NCBI GenBank assembly: GCA_016713335.1
Contig: JADJPH010000029.1
Location: 1 to 64,000 of the forward strand
Direction of reading: 5' to 3'
Source of the DNA: Candidatus Fredericiella danica
Lineage (GTDB): Bacteria > Chloroflexota > Anaerolineae > Caldilineales > Caldilineaceae
Length of the DNA stretch: 64,000 bases
How positions within the stretch are numbered: the stretch's first letter is position 1; each line of letters starts with the position of its first letter. Positions 30,492 through 40,570 of this stretch are shown one piece after another. The translations under genes and the position numbers were made by a program. Below the pieces are notes generated by a model that had not been told where the DNA came from, searched no databases, and worked only from the letters and a program-made list of their open reading frames with translations.

Positions 30492-31109
30492 AACAAATCC
30501 GCCTGGTCATTGCGGACGATCAGTCGATTGATCTGGCCGGCGTCAAGGCGCTGCTCCGCGACGTCCAGGGGATCGATGTTGTCGGCGAAGCGGACATCGC
30601 CACGAAGGTTGCCTCTGTAGTAAGTGAGTTGAAGCCCAATGTGCTCCTGCTCGATCTCAAATGGCATGGCAACTCGCGGATGGGTCTGCGGCTCATCGAG
30701 GAAGTGCGACAAAACTCCCCTGAAGTGAAAATAATCGCCGACGAATTACGAAAATCTTGTAGACGAAGCACTCGACGTCGGCGCGAATGCGGCTGTCACA
30801 AAGTCGTACTCACGTGATCGCCTCGTCCATTTGATTCAAGGTGTCTGTGGTGCAGTGCCGGCGATGACCAACACACCGAACACTTCACGTTCCGAACTCA
30901 CGGATCGTGAGATGCAGGTGCTCCGCCTCCTTGCCGCAGGCAAGACGGACAAAGAGATCGGTCGCGACCTGGGCATTTCCTCTAACACCGTCCGCCGGCA
31001 TGTGACGGCAATCTACGAAAAGCTGCAGGTTAGCGGCCGCGCCCAGGCCGTGCAGCGCCTATCAGATGCGTCTCGTTACTGCATAACAACTCGCTGCTAT
31101 TACCCCTAG
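30473..31109 (+). CDS. NarL/LuxR-type response regulator (one frameshift)
   Basis: About 211 residues. The receiver domain has the acidic pair VIADD and the phosphoacceptor VLLLDLKWHG. After a frame change near 30742 it continues YENLVDEALDVGANAAVTKS, with the conserved Lys. A LuxR-type helix-turn-helix completes the protein (LTDREMQVLRLLAAGKTDKEIG..NTVRRHVTAIYEKL). The start ATG lies within the last codons of the kinase gene (19-bp overlap), so the pair is co-translated. It is expected to bind DNA when phosphorylated; no target is evident in the window. Confidence 0.85.
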
Positions 31110-31211
31110 GGCAGGTGAAGGGTCCCCACGGCTATTGACACGGTCACATCAGGTGCATTCGCCACGATATACTGATTCGCCTCCGATACATGGCGCCGAC
31201 GAAGAGATCCC

Positions 31212-34200
31212 CTATCGCTTCAATAGCGGCAAATACATCTCGACCGGTTTCGGCTCCGGCAGCGCATCCACGATGATTTTCCAGGTCTGGTACGCAGCCG
31301 GCTCGACCAAATTCGCCGCAGTGACGGTCACGTAGTACTCGCCCGGCATCTCCGGCACCCACTGAATCTGCCCTGTGGCAGGATCTATGCTCATCCCCTC
31401 AGGAAAGGCAAGCAGTGCGTAGCTGGGTTGCGGTACGCCGGTGGCTGTCACATTATAGAGGTAAGGCTGGCCCACCACCGTCGTCGTGATCGGCTCAGAT
31501 AGAATGAGCGGCGCCTGCGCGACGCGGAGCAGTTGACGGTGGAAGGAGGAACGATTACCAAGCGTATCTTCGGCAAACGCATAGGCTTCCGTTGCCGTTA
31601 ACGGAGCCGAAACCGTGACCGTGTACGGGCTGAAACTGACGCCGTCAAACGAGTAGAAGATGCCGCTGACCCCAGCCGGATCCGCCGCAAGGATGGTCAA
31701 GTTGTACACGGCATCGATGGTGGTGGTCACAATCGGCGGCTCATCGTCGGCTGCGGCAGGACCTTCGATCACCAACGGGATTGTGGGCATCGGCGTCTCT
31801 GGGACGCCGTCACCATCGAAGTCGTAGAGCAAAGACTCCACGCCCGTATACGGGATATGCAAAGCAAGCGCCGTCGCCGGCGCCACACTGACATCGCGCC
31901 AGCGAATTGCATAGTCCGCAGCGCCCTCCCCCTGCCGCACCACATCGATGTGCATGGGTTCGCTGCCGCTCTGGAAGGTGATCGTGAAGACACCGGTGAT
32001 CGGCATGATTGCCAGAAAGTTGGCCGTGCTTGCCGGTAGGTAGGTCACCTCATCCGCCTGCCGCACAAAGAGGTCATGCGAGGCCGCGCCCGTCTGCTTG
32101 CCGTCACCGTTTGTGATCAACGCTTCGCCTACGCCGGTGACCGCAACAAAGAAAGCCGGTGCTGCCGGCGGCACCGTGATCGCATCACGCGCCGCCAACC
32201 CCGCAGGCACACCATTCACGAGATCCACCGTCAAGGAAATGACCGATTCAGATTGCACTAGACCTTGATAACCGGCGCTCGCATCCTCGGCCTGGGTCGT
32301 CGCAACGACTGCATGCAACGCAATGTTGGCGCCATCCGGATACTGTCCCAACGCCGCGCGCTGCGCACTGATCAACGGCGTTGCCAGGTCACCGCGCGTC
32401 GTTACCGGTGCCAACCGTTCCGTATTTGTACAGCCCAACGGTGAGCACAGTACAACTGAGCGGGCGCGGTAACCGGCAAAGGTGTCCTTCGCACTGCGGA
32501 CACCGAAAATATAGTGATACGCAATGTCTCCGCTATCTCCCACCCAACTATCTTGACCTGGCAACGCGTGAAATGCTGCGTTGTTGTCCCCCACGTCACA
32601 GACCGAGTCACCGCCACAGGGGGCGATCTTTGGATACCGTGTGTTGGCAAGGTCGATGAAGTCAAGGTAAGTCAATGTCTGTGTGTTGCCGTCGCGGGCG
32701 TTGATATCCCAACTTTCTTCCACCAGCAGAGGCGGCTCGCCCGACGCTGCGGCATAGTCGAAATAGGTGGCGCCGGGCAGGAGTTCATGCAGCCCGGGAT
32801 ATGCTTCCAGGAGCGTGCGCATGGTTTCCGGCGCACGCAAGGCATCTTGCAGCCCAATCAGGCCTGACTCCAGTGCGTCGAAAAACCTCGGGGCGCCAAG
32901 CCAGGGCGTAGCGATCGTGATCAGTTGCTTCACACGGGAATTGGGACTTGCCTGGACAATATAGTAGCGGGCGGCATATCCCCCCATCCCGTGGGCAACC
33001 ACATTGATTGGAACGTCCGGGTAGAATTTGTGGATGCAGCCCACGTAATCGCGCAACGACGCGGCAGTTGTCAGGTTGCTTAGGCGCCAATCATATGGGA
33101 ATACAAAGAGCGTGGGGCCGTTCTGCGCTTGCCCAATATCGCACCCCTCCACGGTGCGCCGCTGCGGGTCGCCTGCGCTAACATATTCAATGCGCCCTTC
33201 CGCCAATCTTCCCAATAGCGGCGCATACAGGGTTTGATCGGGCAACGGCTCCGGAAGGTCCGCCGCTCGAATCACGTCAGGCGCCAGAATCGCCTGCCGT
33301 TCACCAAGCCGATTGCTCAATGGATTTGGCGCCGCATCCCACACCTGCCCGGGCCACAAATCCGTCGCCGAACCCGCTTGCACCAGCGCACTCCCTGTCA
33401 TACCCGCCACGAACAGCACAGGCGCAAAACCTGGATCCAATGCGCCGATAAACACAACAGGCGCCTCGTGCGGCACGGTGATCGCCACCGAAGGGAGGGC
33501 AAAGCCGTAGACCGGACTTGCAACACTGACTGTGTACGTCCCGACGTCCTCTACGGGGAATGCGAACTGACCGGTCGCCCCCGTGTGATAGGTGCTGATG
33601 GCCCCGGCGCCATCCATCAGGTCAACCTGTACGCCAGGAATTGGATTTCCCACCCCATCCGTGACGGTTCCGTTCACCGGTGGGATCGATGGCGGTGGCC
33701 AGGCCACGGCCACAGGACTGCGCCGGTTGCTCATGGTGCCATCGCCGAGTTGCCCGTTGTCATTCAACCCCCAGCACCACAAACCACCGACGACGGCAAC
33801 CGCGCAACTATGGTAGTCTCCCGTCGCAATGTCGGTCACACCCTGATCCAGCGCGCTCACGGCGACTGGCGTCAGGCGAGTATCCCAGGTGCCGTCGCCG
33901 ATTTCACCATGACCGTTGTAGCCCCAGCAATGGACGCCACCCACACTGGTGCGTGTACAGGTGTGATAGTCGCCACCCGCCACCTGCTGCGCTCCGCTGC
34001 TCAAACCCGAAACCGCAATGGGCAGCCACTGATCGGTGCGAGTGCCATCGCCAAGTTGTCCCGATAAATTGTCACCCCAGCACATGGCGCCACCAGTTGC
34101 ACTCAGTGCGCACGTGTGCCCCCACCCTGCGGCAACATGCACCGCATCGAGAAAAGGACCAATCGCTTCCACCGGCGTCCAGTGATCGATGTTCGTCCCA

Positions 34201-34949
34201 TCACCAAGTTGCCCGCGATCGTTGAGGCCCCAACAGAAGGCAGCGCCGTCTGAAAACAGCGCGCACGTGTGCGAACCCCCGGCCGCAAGGGCGTGTGCGC
34301 CACTGGCAACCACAACAATTGGTGTGCGCTGGGTCAGCGTCCCCCCATTCCCCAGTTGTCCGTATCGATTGTAGCCCCAGCACAGAATCGCCCCCGCGCC
34401 TGTCAACGCACAGGTGTGCAGATCGCCGGATGACAGCGCCGTCACGTCGACAAGACCGGCAACGGGCGCAGGAAATGCCCGTGAAGTCGCCGTACCATCA
34501 CCCAACTGACCGTAGCGATTGTCGCCCCAACACGCTACCGTGCTATTCGTTTGGATAGCACAGGTATGATAATCGCCAGCCACCAGTCCGCCGGCATGGC
34601 TATCAATGCCCACCAAAGCCACTGGCGTCACGCGATCGACTGTGGTGCCATCCCCGAGTTGGCCATAGCGATTGTCGCCCCAGCAACGAAGATCACCGCC
34701 AATTCTTGCACAGGTGTGCTTGCCGCCGGCAGCCACTTCAGTCAGGAGCGAGGACGCACCCGCGGCGCCAATTCCAGTTGCCGGATCAGGAGGCGCCACT
34801 GGGTCACCCTGCGCGAGGAGACCCCGCTCAGCGCTCGTCGGATGGTTGGCAATCTCGGCAGCGAACGCACTGGATGATGTCCCGGCCAGCAGCAGAATTG
34901 CCGCAAATAATGCAACGAATCGAAGCGCTATCGGGCGTTCCATACGCAC
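31212..34949 (-). CDS. Large secreted protein: RCC1-type repeats, lipase-like domain with Ser-to-Gly change, Ig-like C-terminus
   Basis: A 1245-residue protein with a signal peptide (FVALFAAILLLAGTSSSAFA). About seven RCC1-like beta-propeller blades follow (pattern HTCA...CWGxNxxGQLGDGT, residues ~70-430), then a carboxypeptidase-regulatory-like domain (GTVTDGVGNPIPGVQV). An alpha/beta hydrolase of the LCAT/lipase type (FVFPYDWRLSN, INVVAHGMGGYAARYYI, ITIATPWLGAP) occupies residues ~500-750. The nucleophile elbow should read GHSMGG; here it is AHGMGG, with Gly (codon GGG) in place of Ser, so esterase activity is doubtful. A cadherin-like/putative Ig region (GMSIDPATGQIQW) precedes the end VEMYLPLLKR. 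Intact, unlike most neighbours. Likely a surface binding protein. Confidence 0.82.
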   Translation of the reverse strand: MRMERPIALRFVALFAAILLLAGTSSSAFAAEIANHPTSAERGLLAQGDPVAPPDPATGIGAAGASSLLTEVAAGGKHTCARIGGDLRCWGDNRYGQLGDGTTVDRVTPVALVGIDSHAGGLVAGDYHTCAIQTNSTVACWGDNRYGQLGDGTATSRAFPAPVAGLVDVTALSSGDLHTCALTGAGAILCWGYNRYGQLGNGGTLTQRTPIVVVASGAHALAAGGSHTCALFSDGAAFCWGLNDRGQLGDGTNIDHWTPVEAIGPFLDAVHVAAGWGHTCALSATGGAMCWGDNLSGQLGDGTRTDQWLPIAVSGLSSGAQQVAGGDYHTCTRTSVGGVHCWGYNGHGEIGDGTWDTRLTPVAVSALDQGVTDIATGDYHSCAVAVVGGLWCWGLNDNGQLGDGTMSNRRSPVAVAWPPPSIPPVNGTVTDGVGNPIPGVQVDLMDGAGAISTYHTGATGQFAFPVEDVGTYTVSVASPVYGFALPSVAITVPHEAPVVFIGALDPGFAPVLFVAGMTGSALVQAGSATDLWPGQVWDAAPNPLSNRLGERQAILAPDVIRAADLPEPLPDQTLYAPLLGRLAEGRIEYVSAGDPQRRTVEGCDIGQAQNGPTLFVFPYDWRLSNLTTAASLRDYVGCIHKFYPDVPINVVAHGMGGYAARYYIVQASPNSRVKQLITIATPWLGAPRFFDALESGLIGLQDALRAPETMRTLLEAYPGLHELLPGATYFDYAAASGEPPLLVEESWDINARDGNTQTLTYLDFIDLANTRYPKIAPCGGDSVCDVGDNNAAFHALPGQDSWVGDSGDIAYHYIFGVRSAKDTFAGYRARSVVLCSPLGCTNTERLAPVTTRGDLATPLISAQRAALGQYPDGANIALHAVVATTQAEDASAGYQGLVQSESVISLTVDLVNGVPAGLAARDAITVPPAAPAFFVAVTGVGEALITNGDGKQTGAASHDLFVRQADEVTYLPASTANFLAIMPITGVFTITFQSGSEPMHIDVVRQGEGAADYAIRWRDVSVAPATALALHIPYTGVESLLYDFDGDGVPETPMPTIPLVIEGPAAADDEPPIVTTTIDAVYNLTILAADPAGVSGIFYSFDGVSFSPYTVTVSAPLTATEAYAFAEDTLGNRSSFHRQLLRVAQAPLILSEPITTTVVGQPYLYNVTATGVPQPSYALLAFPEGMSIDPATGQIQWVPEMPGEYYVTVTAANLVEPAAYQTWKIIVDALPEPKPVEMYLPLLKR

Positions 34950-35138
34950 TCTCCTCTAGTTGCAAGAGTTCCTGGTTCGAAACAGGGTCGATCGCAAGCC
35001 ACCTTTGGCATTGCGATTCCAGGCGCGTAGACAATCGCAGCGTGATCAACAATGGCGCGCAGCCTTCATGATAGGGCGCGTAAGTGCCGGGGACAACGGT
35101 CAAGATGTGTAATTTTCGCGGTAACGTGACGTAGATTT

Positions 35139-36107
35139 CTAGATGATTTCGGGGAAACAGCGCCGCGACGCCCGAGTGCTCATGCCGCAGGATCCGGATT
35201 CCACCAGCATGGCCCCTTTTCCTGGCGCGATGTACGCGCGCAGGCGGATGTCCGCCATCTGCGCGTCTGCCAACGGTTTGAACGAACCGGCGGCGGCAAA
35301 GGCTGCGTCTTGTTCATTCGGAAAGCTGAGACCCAACAACACCACGTCGGGGTCGAGCGTCATGGTGTAATGCACGCACTCGGCCACGCTCAGGCGCGGC
35401 AGCACCGCGGCCACCCCGTCGGCGCCACCAGACGATAGTTTGCCGCGGGGTCGCTGTTGCAGAGGCTGATTGTAACCTGACGTATCACCCAGCAGTTTGC
35501 CGGCGCCAAAGGTCTTGAAACAGATCGTGCCCACCCCCCTTGCTTTTGCCAGTGGAAGGATCTCTGTCACATAGCGCAGATCGACAAACGGCCCCACCGG
35601 AAACATCACAATGTCACATAACCCGGCCCGGATCGCGGCGTCCAGCACTCCCGGGTTGTGCGAGGAGATGCCGCGGAACCGGGTCTTCCCCGCCTGAATA
35701 CAGGCAGCCACCTGGTCAAAACCGCCGCCCGGCATTGCAAGACGGCGATACACCTCCATCGATGAAAGCGCATGGAAGACAAACGCATCCGTATACGCCA
35801 CTTGCAGACGGCGCAGCGACGCATCAATCTGCGCCTCAACCGGCGCCTCCAGATCGTCGATCTTGTCGACGACGAACAACTGTTCGCGCACGCCCTTGAT
35901 GGCCTCACCGACGATCGTCTCTGAATAGCCGTCCTCGTAACCGGGCGCGGTGTCGATCACGTTTAACCCCGCGTCGATTGCGCGGCGGACTGTGGCTACG
36001 CACGTTGCCAACGGTAGCTGACGGTCTGCCAGGTCACCGATGCCGAGGACTGAGGCCATGAATCCGGTCTGACCAAGTTCACGCCGCGGGGCAAATGTCT
36101 GCTTCAT
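35139..36107 (-). CDS. Aldo/keto reductase family oxidoreductase
   Basis: A 322-residue TIM-barrel reductase. It opens RRELGQTGFMASVLGIG, the usual start of the family, with IDAGLNVIDTAPGYEDGYSE (catalytic Asp and Tyr), a Lys in VVDKIDDL, a His in FVFHAL, and RFRGISSHNPGVLDAAI. It would reduce an aldehyde or ketone, often of a sugar, using NAD(P)H; the substrate is unknown. The start at 36107 follows AAGGTGAGG. The upstream truncated gene looks like a sugar phosphate isomerase/epimerase, and a ROK sugar kinase lies further on, which points to sugar metabolism. No zinc or iron-sulfur motif is present. Confidence 0.88.
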   Translation of the reverse strand: MKQTFAPRRELGQTGFMASVLGIGDLADRQLPLATCVATVRRAIDAGLNVIDTAPGYEDGYSETIVGEAIKGVREQLFVVDKIDDLEAPVEAQIDASLRRLQVAYTDAFVFHALSSMEVYRRLAMPGGGFDQVAACIQAGKTRFRGISSHNPGVLDAAIRAGLCDIVMFPVGPFVDLRYVTEILPLAKARGVGTICFKTFGAGKLLGDTSGYNQPLQQRPRGKLSSGGADGVAAVLPRLSVAECVHYTMTLDPDVVLLGLSFPNEQDAAFAAAGSFKPLADAQMADIRLRAYIAPGKGAMLVESGSCGMSTRASRRCFPEII

Positions 36108-36159
36108 CTTTCACCTCACCTTAAAGAACAGGCGGCGGGCCCCCGCCCGGCACCGCCGC

Positions 36160-36305
36160 GAGGCAGGGAGAAGGGGGGGGGCGGGGCGGCCCGGTCGGAA
36201 AAAGCACCGGCCCCCCCCCGGCCGGCCCCAACCCCACCAAGGGCCCCCAAAACTTCCCGGCCGCCCCCCCCCCCCCCGGGGGCGGGGGGGGGAAGAGGGG
36301 GGCGG
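36160..36305. other. Extreme G/C homopolymer tract, probable low-quality or misjoined sequence
   Basis: Runs of up to 16 C and several of 7-10 G or C occupy nearly all of this ~145-bp stretch. It interrupts a convincing gene start on its right, and coding content vanishes inside it. The composition is unlike the rest of the window. It is most simply read as poor base calls or a forced contig join, not as a biological element. Confidence 0.6.
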
Positions 36306-36407
36306 CGCTTCATACCCGATTTCTGCGACCGCCTTGACGAACTCAACGGGCGTCATCAGCGCCGGCACGAAACACCACCACGAAACGGATTGCCGATAAG
36401 TTGCCAT
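36306..36407 (-). pseudogene. Truncated start of a sugar phosphate isomerase/epimerase-like (TIM-barrel) gene
   Basis: From ATG 36407, with GAGGGGG upstream, the frame gives MATYRQSVSWWCFVP and then MTPVEFVKAVAEIGYE. This opening is typical of xylose-isomerase-like TIM-barrel sugar phosphate isomerases/epimerases (QSVSWWCF, then a helix ending IGY). After ~34 residues the homopolymer tract begins and no further family sequence appears. About 240 residues are missing before the aldo/keto reductase, which suggests collapsed or missing sequence rather than a real remnant. Confidence 0.5.
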
Positions 36408-36528
36408 CACTGCCCCCTCAGGTCACACGATTCGCCGGTTGTCAATCATACGGCTGGCGCAGCAGCACCGCAGGTCAGCGGCACGCGTGCACCACAACTG
36501 CAATTGTAACAAAGGATGCAGGAGTTGA

Positions 36529-37317
36529 TCATTGTACGGGTGCCCAAAGAATATGCACCTGGGCGGTAGAATCCGGCCACAAGCGCAGCACGTCTCCATC
36601 TGGGCCAAGTAAGTAACAGGTCCAACCGTGCATCATGCCGCTCATCTCACATTGATAGTCGCTCTGGTAGGTAGTCTCCGGCCCGGTTGCCCAACCAAGC
36701 CCACCGGCGACGCCGGCGACACCCGCAACCTCCCCGCGCCACAAGCGGCCGAAATCTCCCGCCGGCGCGCTCATGCCAGCGGGCGGTGTTTCTACCGGTG
36801 AAGGTGTGATCGCCGCCTGCGCCGTATCCAGCGGTCCCATGGCGATCTGGACAACGGGCGACGGATAGTCGGCCCCACCACCATCATAGAAGACGTAGTA
36901 GGTGTTCGACGCTTCAAACCAGACCATGAACCCGTGCTCAAAGGGTTGGGTCGTTGCCGTCGACGCAACCGCGTCCGCCGCTGGGCAGCGCGCCGGTGGC
37001 GGGGTGAAAAACCAGGTGCGCAGGTTCTGGCACTGGAAGGCGACGGCCTGCGTTGCCCATGTAAGCGCGTCGCCCACGGCAACCCGCAGCCCCAGGCTGT
37101 CGTACGTCAGCATTGCCTCGGATGTCGTGAGCACCGTCGTCCCACTTTATGGCGTCGATACGCAAGCGCCCATGACCGGCTGACCCGCTATCGGGCATAT
37201 TTCAGCCGAGTCGCCAAGCGCATCCCACGCCAGCACCACCGCCTCCCCCACATTCAACGTGATCGTGGGGGTCACACCAAAGCGCAGCACCTGCGGCATC
37301 GTGATAACCTGCGGCAT
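36529..37317 (-). pseudogene. Fragment of a secreted protein, in-frame TAA and missing N-terminus
   Basis: From about 37317 the frame gives a coherent beta-rich sequence (MPQVLRFGVTPTITLNVGEAVVLAWDALGDS). It is interrupted by a TAA at 37147-37149 (after ACVSTP) and resumes in the same frame as SGTTVLTTSEAMLTYDSLGLRVAV, ending at 36529 with AQVHILWAPVQ. There is a cysteine-rich tail (SDYQCEMSGMMHGWTCYLL). Upstream of 37317 the sequence degenerates into the second C-rich tract, so the N-terminus and any signal peptide are lost. Repeated local pattern ITMPQVLRFG resembles surface proteins with bacterial Ig-like domains. No family is recognised. Confidence 0.45.
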
Positions 37318-37389
37318 CGTGCCGCGGCCTTCACCCCACTCACCGCCACCACGCCGCCACCCGCGTTTCCCCGACCACCATCAACCCCC

Positions 37390-37627
37390 GCAGCGGGCTG
37401 CACCAGCTCCCCCCCCCCCCCCACACCACCAGCAAACCAGCCACCAACCACCCACACCACCCCCACCACCAAACCCCTACCCACCCACCCACCTCCCATC
37501 CCCCTCCCCCCTCTCCCTCCTCTCCTTCCCCCCTCCCTGTCCCTGTCTCCCTGTCTCCTGTCTCTTGTCTCCTTGTCTCCTTGTCTCCTTGTCTCCTTGT
37601 CTCTTTGTCTCTTTGTCTCTTTGTCTC
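37390..37627. repeat. C-rich tract and 8-bp tandem repeat (GGAGACAA family on the minus strand)
   Basis: From 37390 to about 37510 the sequence is almost only C, A and T, with C-runs up to 14. From about 37549 to 37627 it becomes a tandem array of TTGTCTCC units changing to TTTGTCTC units, about nine copies. Read leftward this would code GDKETRRQ-type peptides, but it starts immediately after the ROK gene stop and is best treated as non-coding. Similar short tandem repeats occur in several filamentous bacteria; the C-rich part may be poor sequence. Confidence 0.7.
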
Positions 37628-38525
37628 AAGGCACAGAGACGGGGAGGAAAGGCTGATCCGCCAAACAACACCCCCCCACCACTACCACCGCGTCGCCCAG
37701 CAGCGCCGGCTCAATCCTCACACCGGCCGCAAACGGCGCCATCACCCGGCGCAGCGTCGCCTCGCGCAACGGCTCCCACAACAGCGCCCCCATCTTGGAG
37801 ACCCCTCCTCCAATCACAATCAATTCCGGATGTAGCAGGGTCGCCATGTTGCCGCGTGCAAAACCAAGGGTCTCTGCCGTTACTCGCAGCAGGCTTTGGG
37901 CCATGACGTCGCCCTGCTCTGCCGCCGCATAGACCACGGCGGCATCGATGGCATCCACTGAACCGGCAAGCACCGCCATCCGAGATGCCGGCTCGACCAC
38001 CTTGCGTGCGCGCCGGCCGATCGACCACCCAGAGCAGATTTGCTCCAATTCCATCAGTTGCCCACTCTCAGGGTCCGGCGCCCACGTGTGACCAATCTCG
38101 GCGGCGCCAATGCCCTGACCTAGATAGAAGACGCGACGACAGCCATGCCCGGCACCGCGCAATGCCTCCCCCAGCCCGGCGACGGCCGCATCGTTGCGGA
38201 CCATGACCGGCGCGCCCCATTGTTCCTCGGCCCACTGGCGCAGCGGGAAACCTGTCCACCCCTCGATTTGAAAGGAACGCACCACGCGCTCATGCGTGCA
38301 GTCATAGGGACCGCCAAAACCGATCCCGATCCCACCCACTTCGCGCCGGTCAACCCCGGCCTCAGCCAGCGCCTGCGCCACCATCTCAACCAGCATGCGG
38401 CGGATACCAGAAGCCCCACGTGCCGGTTCAACCGCCCGCCGCACCAGGCAAACCAACGTCCCCGTTGCCTCGCCAACCCCAACCTGCAGTTTTGTACCAC
38501 CGATTTCGATCCCAATGACCGGCAT
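37626..38525 (-). CDS. ROK family sugar kinase or regulator
   Basis: A 299-residue protein of the ROK fold. It has the phosphate-1 loop IGIEIGGTKLQVGVG, GIGIGFGGPYD, the catalytic-region VRNDAAVAGLGEAL, and GGGVSKMGALLWEPL near the end. Most ROK proteins phosphorylate glucose, N-acetylmannosamine or similar sugars with ATP. The glycine-rich loop normally followed by about a dozen residues before GEIGH is shortened here to YLGQGIGAAEIGHTW, and the CxCG zinc site is absent, so this is a divergent member. The stop codon abuts the 8-bp tandem repeat. The neighbouring reductase and isomerase fragment support sugar metabolism. Confidence 0.83.
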   Translation of the reverse strand: MPVIGIEIGGTKLQVGVGEATGTLVCLVRRAVEPARGASGIRRMLVEMVAQALAEAGVDRREVGGIGIGFGGPYDCTHERVVRSFQIEGWTGFPLRQWAEEQWGAPVMVRNDAAVAGLGEALRGAGHGCRRVFYLGQGIGAAEIGHTWAPDPESGQLMELEQICSGWSIGRRARKVVEPASRMAVLAGSVDAIDAAVVYAAAEQGDVMAQSLLRVTAETLGFARGNMATLLHPELIVIGGGVSKMGALLWEPLREATLRRVMAPFAAGVRIEPALLGDAVVVVGGCCLADQPFLPVSVP

Positions 38526-38737
38526 GGTTCCAATCCTTCTTATGCCTTAACCAGGTCAGGCGTATTGGCATGATGCAGCACTTGCGCTCCTCCCAACGAC
38601 GCCAATCCAGGACAAGCTCGCGTCACGCGGCGACAAATAGCCTGCGAATCGTCGGACACCTGCCGGTTGCCATGAGCGGATGGCTCCACTATGCTGTAGC
38701 CATCTGTTGTCGCTCACTCTCAACCGGAGGATGCTTG

Positions 38738-40557
38738 ATGGTCCGTCATGCTGGTACACTCGTGCTCTTATTGGCGCTGTTGCTTGTTCCCGCCCCTACG
38801 GTGGCGCAAAGCGAGCTCACAACGACGCTGAGCGGAACACTCATTTTGCAATGGGGCGACGCATACGAGGATGGCGCGTTGCGTGCATCCACCGTTGAAG
38901 GCGCCGTTGTCACCGATGATGGCCGCGTTGTGCCCGTTGACCTGGAGTCAATCTTAGCCTTAAGCCAGCGTTCCCTCCTGGACCTGCAAGGCCAACGCGT
39001 CGAAGTCACCCTGAAAACTGGCACGAACGAAGGCGCCACTGGCGCTGTTCAATATCTTATCACGCAACCGGCAGAAGTCAGTGCCCCTGTGCGCGGCAGC
39101 CACCCCTGGTTGGTGCTGCTCTGCGCAGCGCCCGACTCCGCCGTCAGCCACCCGACGCCAGATGCATTCTATCGGGGATGCTTGGGAACGCCTATGGTGG
39201 GCTTGACCACTACTGGCGCGAACTTTCCGGCGACGTCGCCAATATTCTGGGCAGCCGCCCGCTTGGCTGGCTGCGGATGCCAAACGCGGGCAACTACTAT
39301 GCCGAAGCCTATCGCGGCGGATACCGCCTGAACATGACACGCGCCACGGACGATTGCCTCAACGCCGCCGATCCTCAGATCGATTTCTCCCCCTACGACG
39401 GCGTCGTCATCCTGCTCCCGCTGCCTGCGGACAAATTAACCGGCACCATCTGGGCCTTTGGCGGCAGCATGTATCTAAAGCGCGATGGGCCGGGACGTTA
39501 CATCCGCGCCGCCTGGATTCCGGTCGAAATCGGCGCCGGTGCAGGTAATGTGCGTGAAGTGCCCGTTTCACTGCTCGCCCATGAAATGGGGCACGGCTTT
39601 GGCCTGCCCCATTCCTCCGGCCCCTATGGGCAGGTATATGATTCACGGTGGGATGTCATGAGTGGCGCGTTCGGCGTCTGCAGCCCCGAACCGGTTTACG
39701 GATGTCCCAGCCAACACACCATGGGCTACCACAAGGAGTTGATCAGTTGGATTCCGGACGGGCGCAAGGTCGTGATCCCGTCCGGCACGGCAAAGTTGGT
39801 GGAACTGATGCGCCTTGCGCAGCCAAAGTCAAACGGCTACCTGCTGGCCCAGATTCCATTGGAGGATGCAGACCACTTCTACACCGTGGAGGCGCGCCGG
39901 ATTGCGGGATATGACTATCGCGGCCTGCTGCCTGGAGAAGCGATCGTCATCCATGAGGTCGACAAGACGCGCAGTGAACCTGCGCATGTGATTGACGCGG
40001 ACGGCAATGGCGATGTCAATGACGAAGGCGCCATGTGGCGAACGGGTGAAACCTTTACCGGGCGCAACGGCGTCACCGTCTGCGTGGCGGGCAGCACCGC
40101 CACCGGTTTCTTTGTCGGCATCGGCAACGGTCAGACGCCCCAGTGCGAACTGGCTGCGGATCTCTCAAGTTCTGCGACATCCGCCAGCAATTCGTTGCCC
40201 AATGCGGGGCAGACCGCAACCCTCTACACGGATTTGGTGAACATGCACGCAACCGCGCAAGGGGTCGTGGTTACCAGCACGTTGCCGGCAGGTACGGCCT
40301 ATGTCACGGGAACTGCAAAAACGAGTCAGGGTGTCGTGGAACTGACACCGGCCGGGGAACTGGTCTTCACGGTCGGCGCCTTGAAGGACGGTGCGCCGGC
40401 TAGATTATCCTATGCGATCCGTGTGAACAAGAATCTACGCGACCCGACCGTGCTCACCGCCAGGTCCAAGGCCGCCTGGAACGGTGGCTCGCTGCCGCTC
40501 ACACACACGCTGATTGCGAACGCAGAGCGCGTGAATTTGCCCTCGGCGGCGAAGTAA
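38738..40557 (+). CDS. Secreted metzincin-like metalloprotease with DUF11-like tail (one frameshift)
   Basis: ATG 38738, preceded by CCGGAGG, opens a signal peptide (GTLVLLLALLLVPAPTVAQ). The frame changes near 39177: one added G in CGGGG continues MLGNAYGGLDHYW. The zinc site HEMGHGFGLPH (about 39581) has three His and the Glu of metzincins, followed by WDVMSG, which supplies the Met-turn. The C-terminal ~120 residues (SNSLPNAGQTATLYTDLVN..GVVVTSTLPAGTAYV) are a DUF11-like repeat. About 606 residues in all. It would cut extracellular proteins; the ~115-residue region after the signal peptide may be a propeptide. The divergent ROK gene shares the 212-bp upstream gap. Confidence 0.85.
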
Positions 40558-40570
40558 GCGGAGAACAAAC

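Noticed and set aside
33234..34067. Open frame opposite the RCC1/lipase-like gene
   Set aside because: It mirrors the RCC1 repeats in antisense and has no recognisable protein pattern.
36529..37317. An IS element or genomic island bounded by the two C-rich tracts
   Set aside because: No transposase, no matching terminal inverted repeats and no target duplication; the tracts look like poor sequence.
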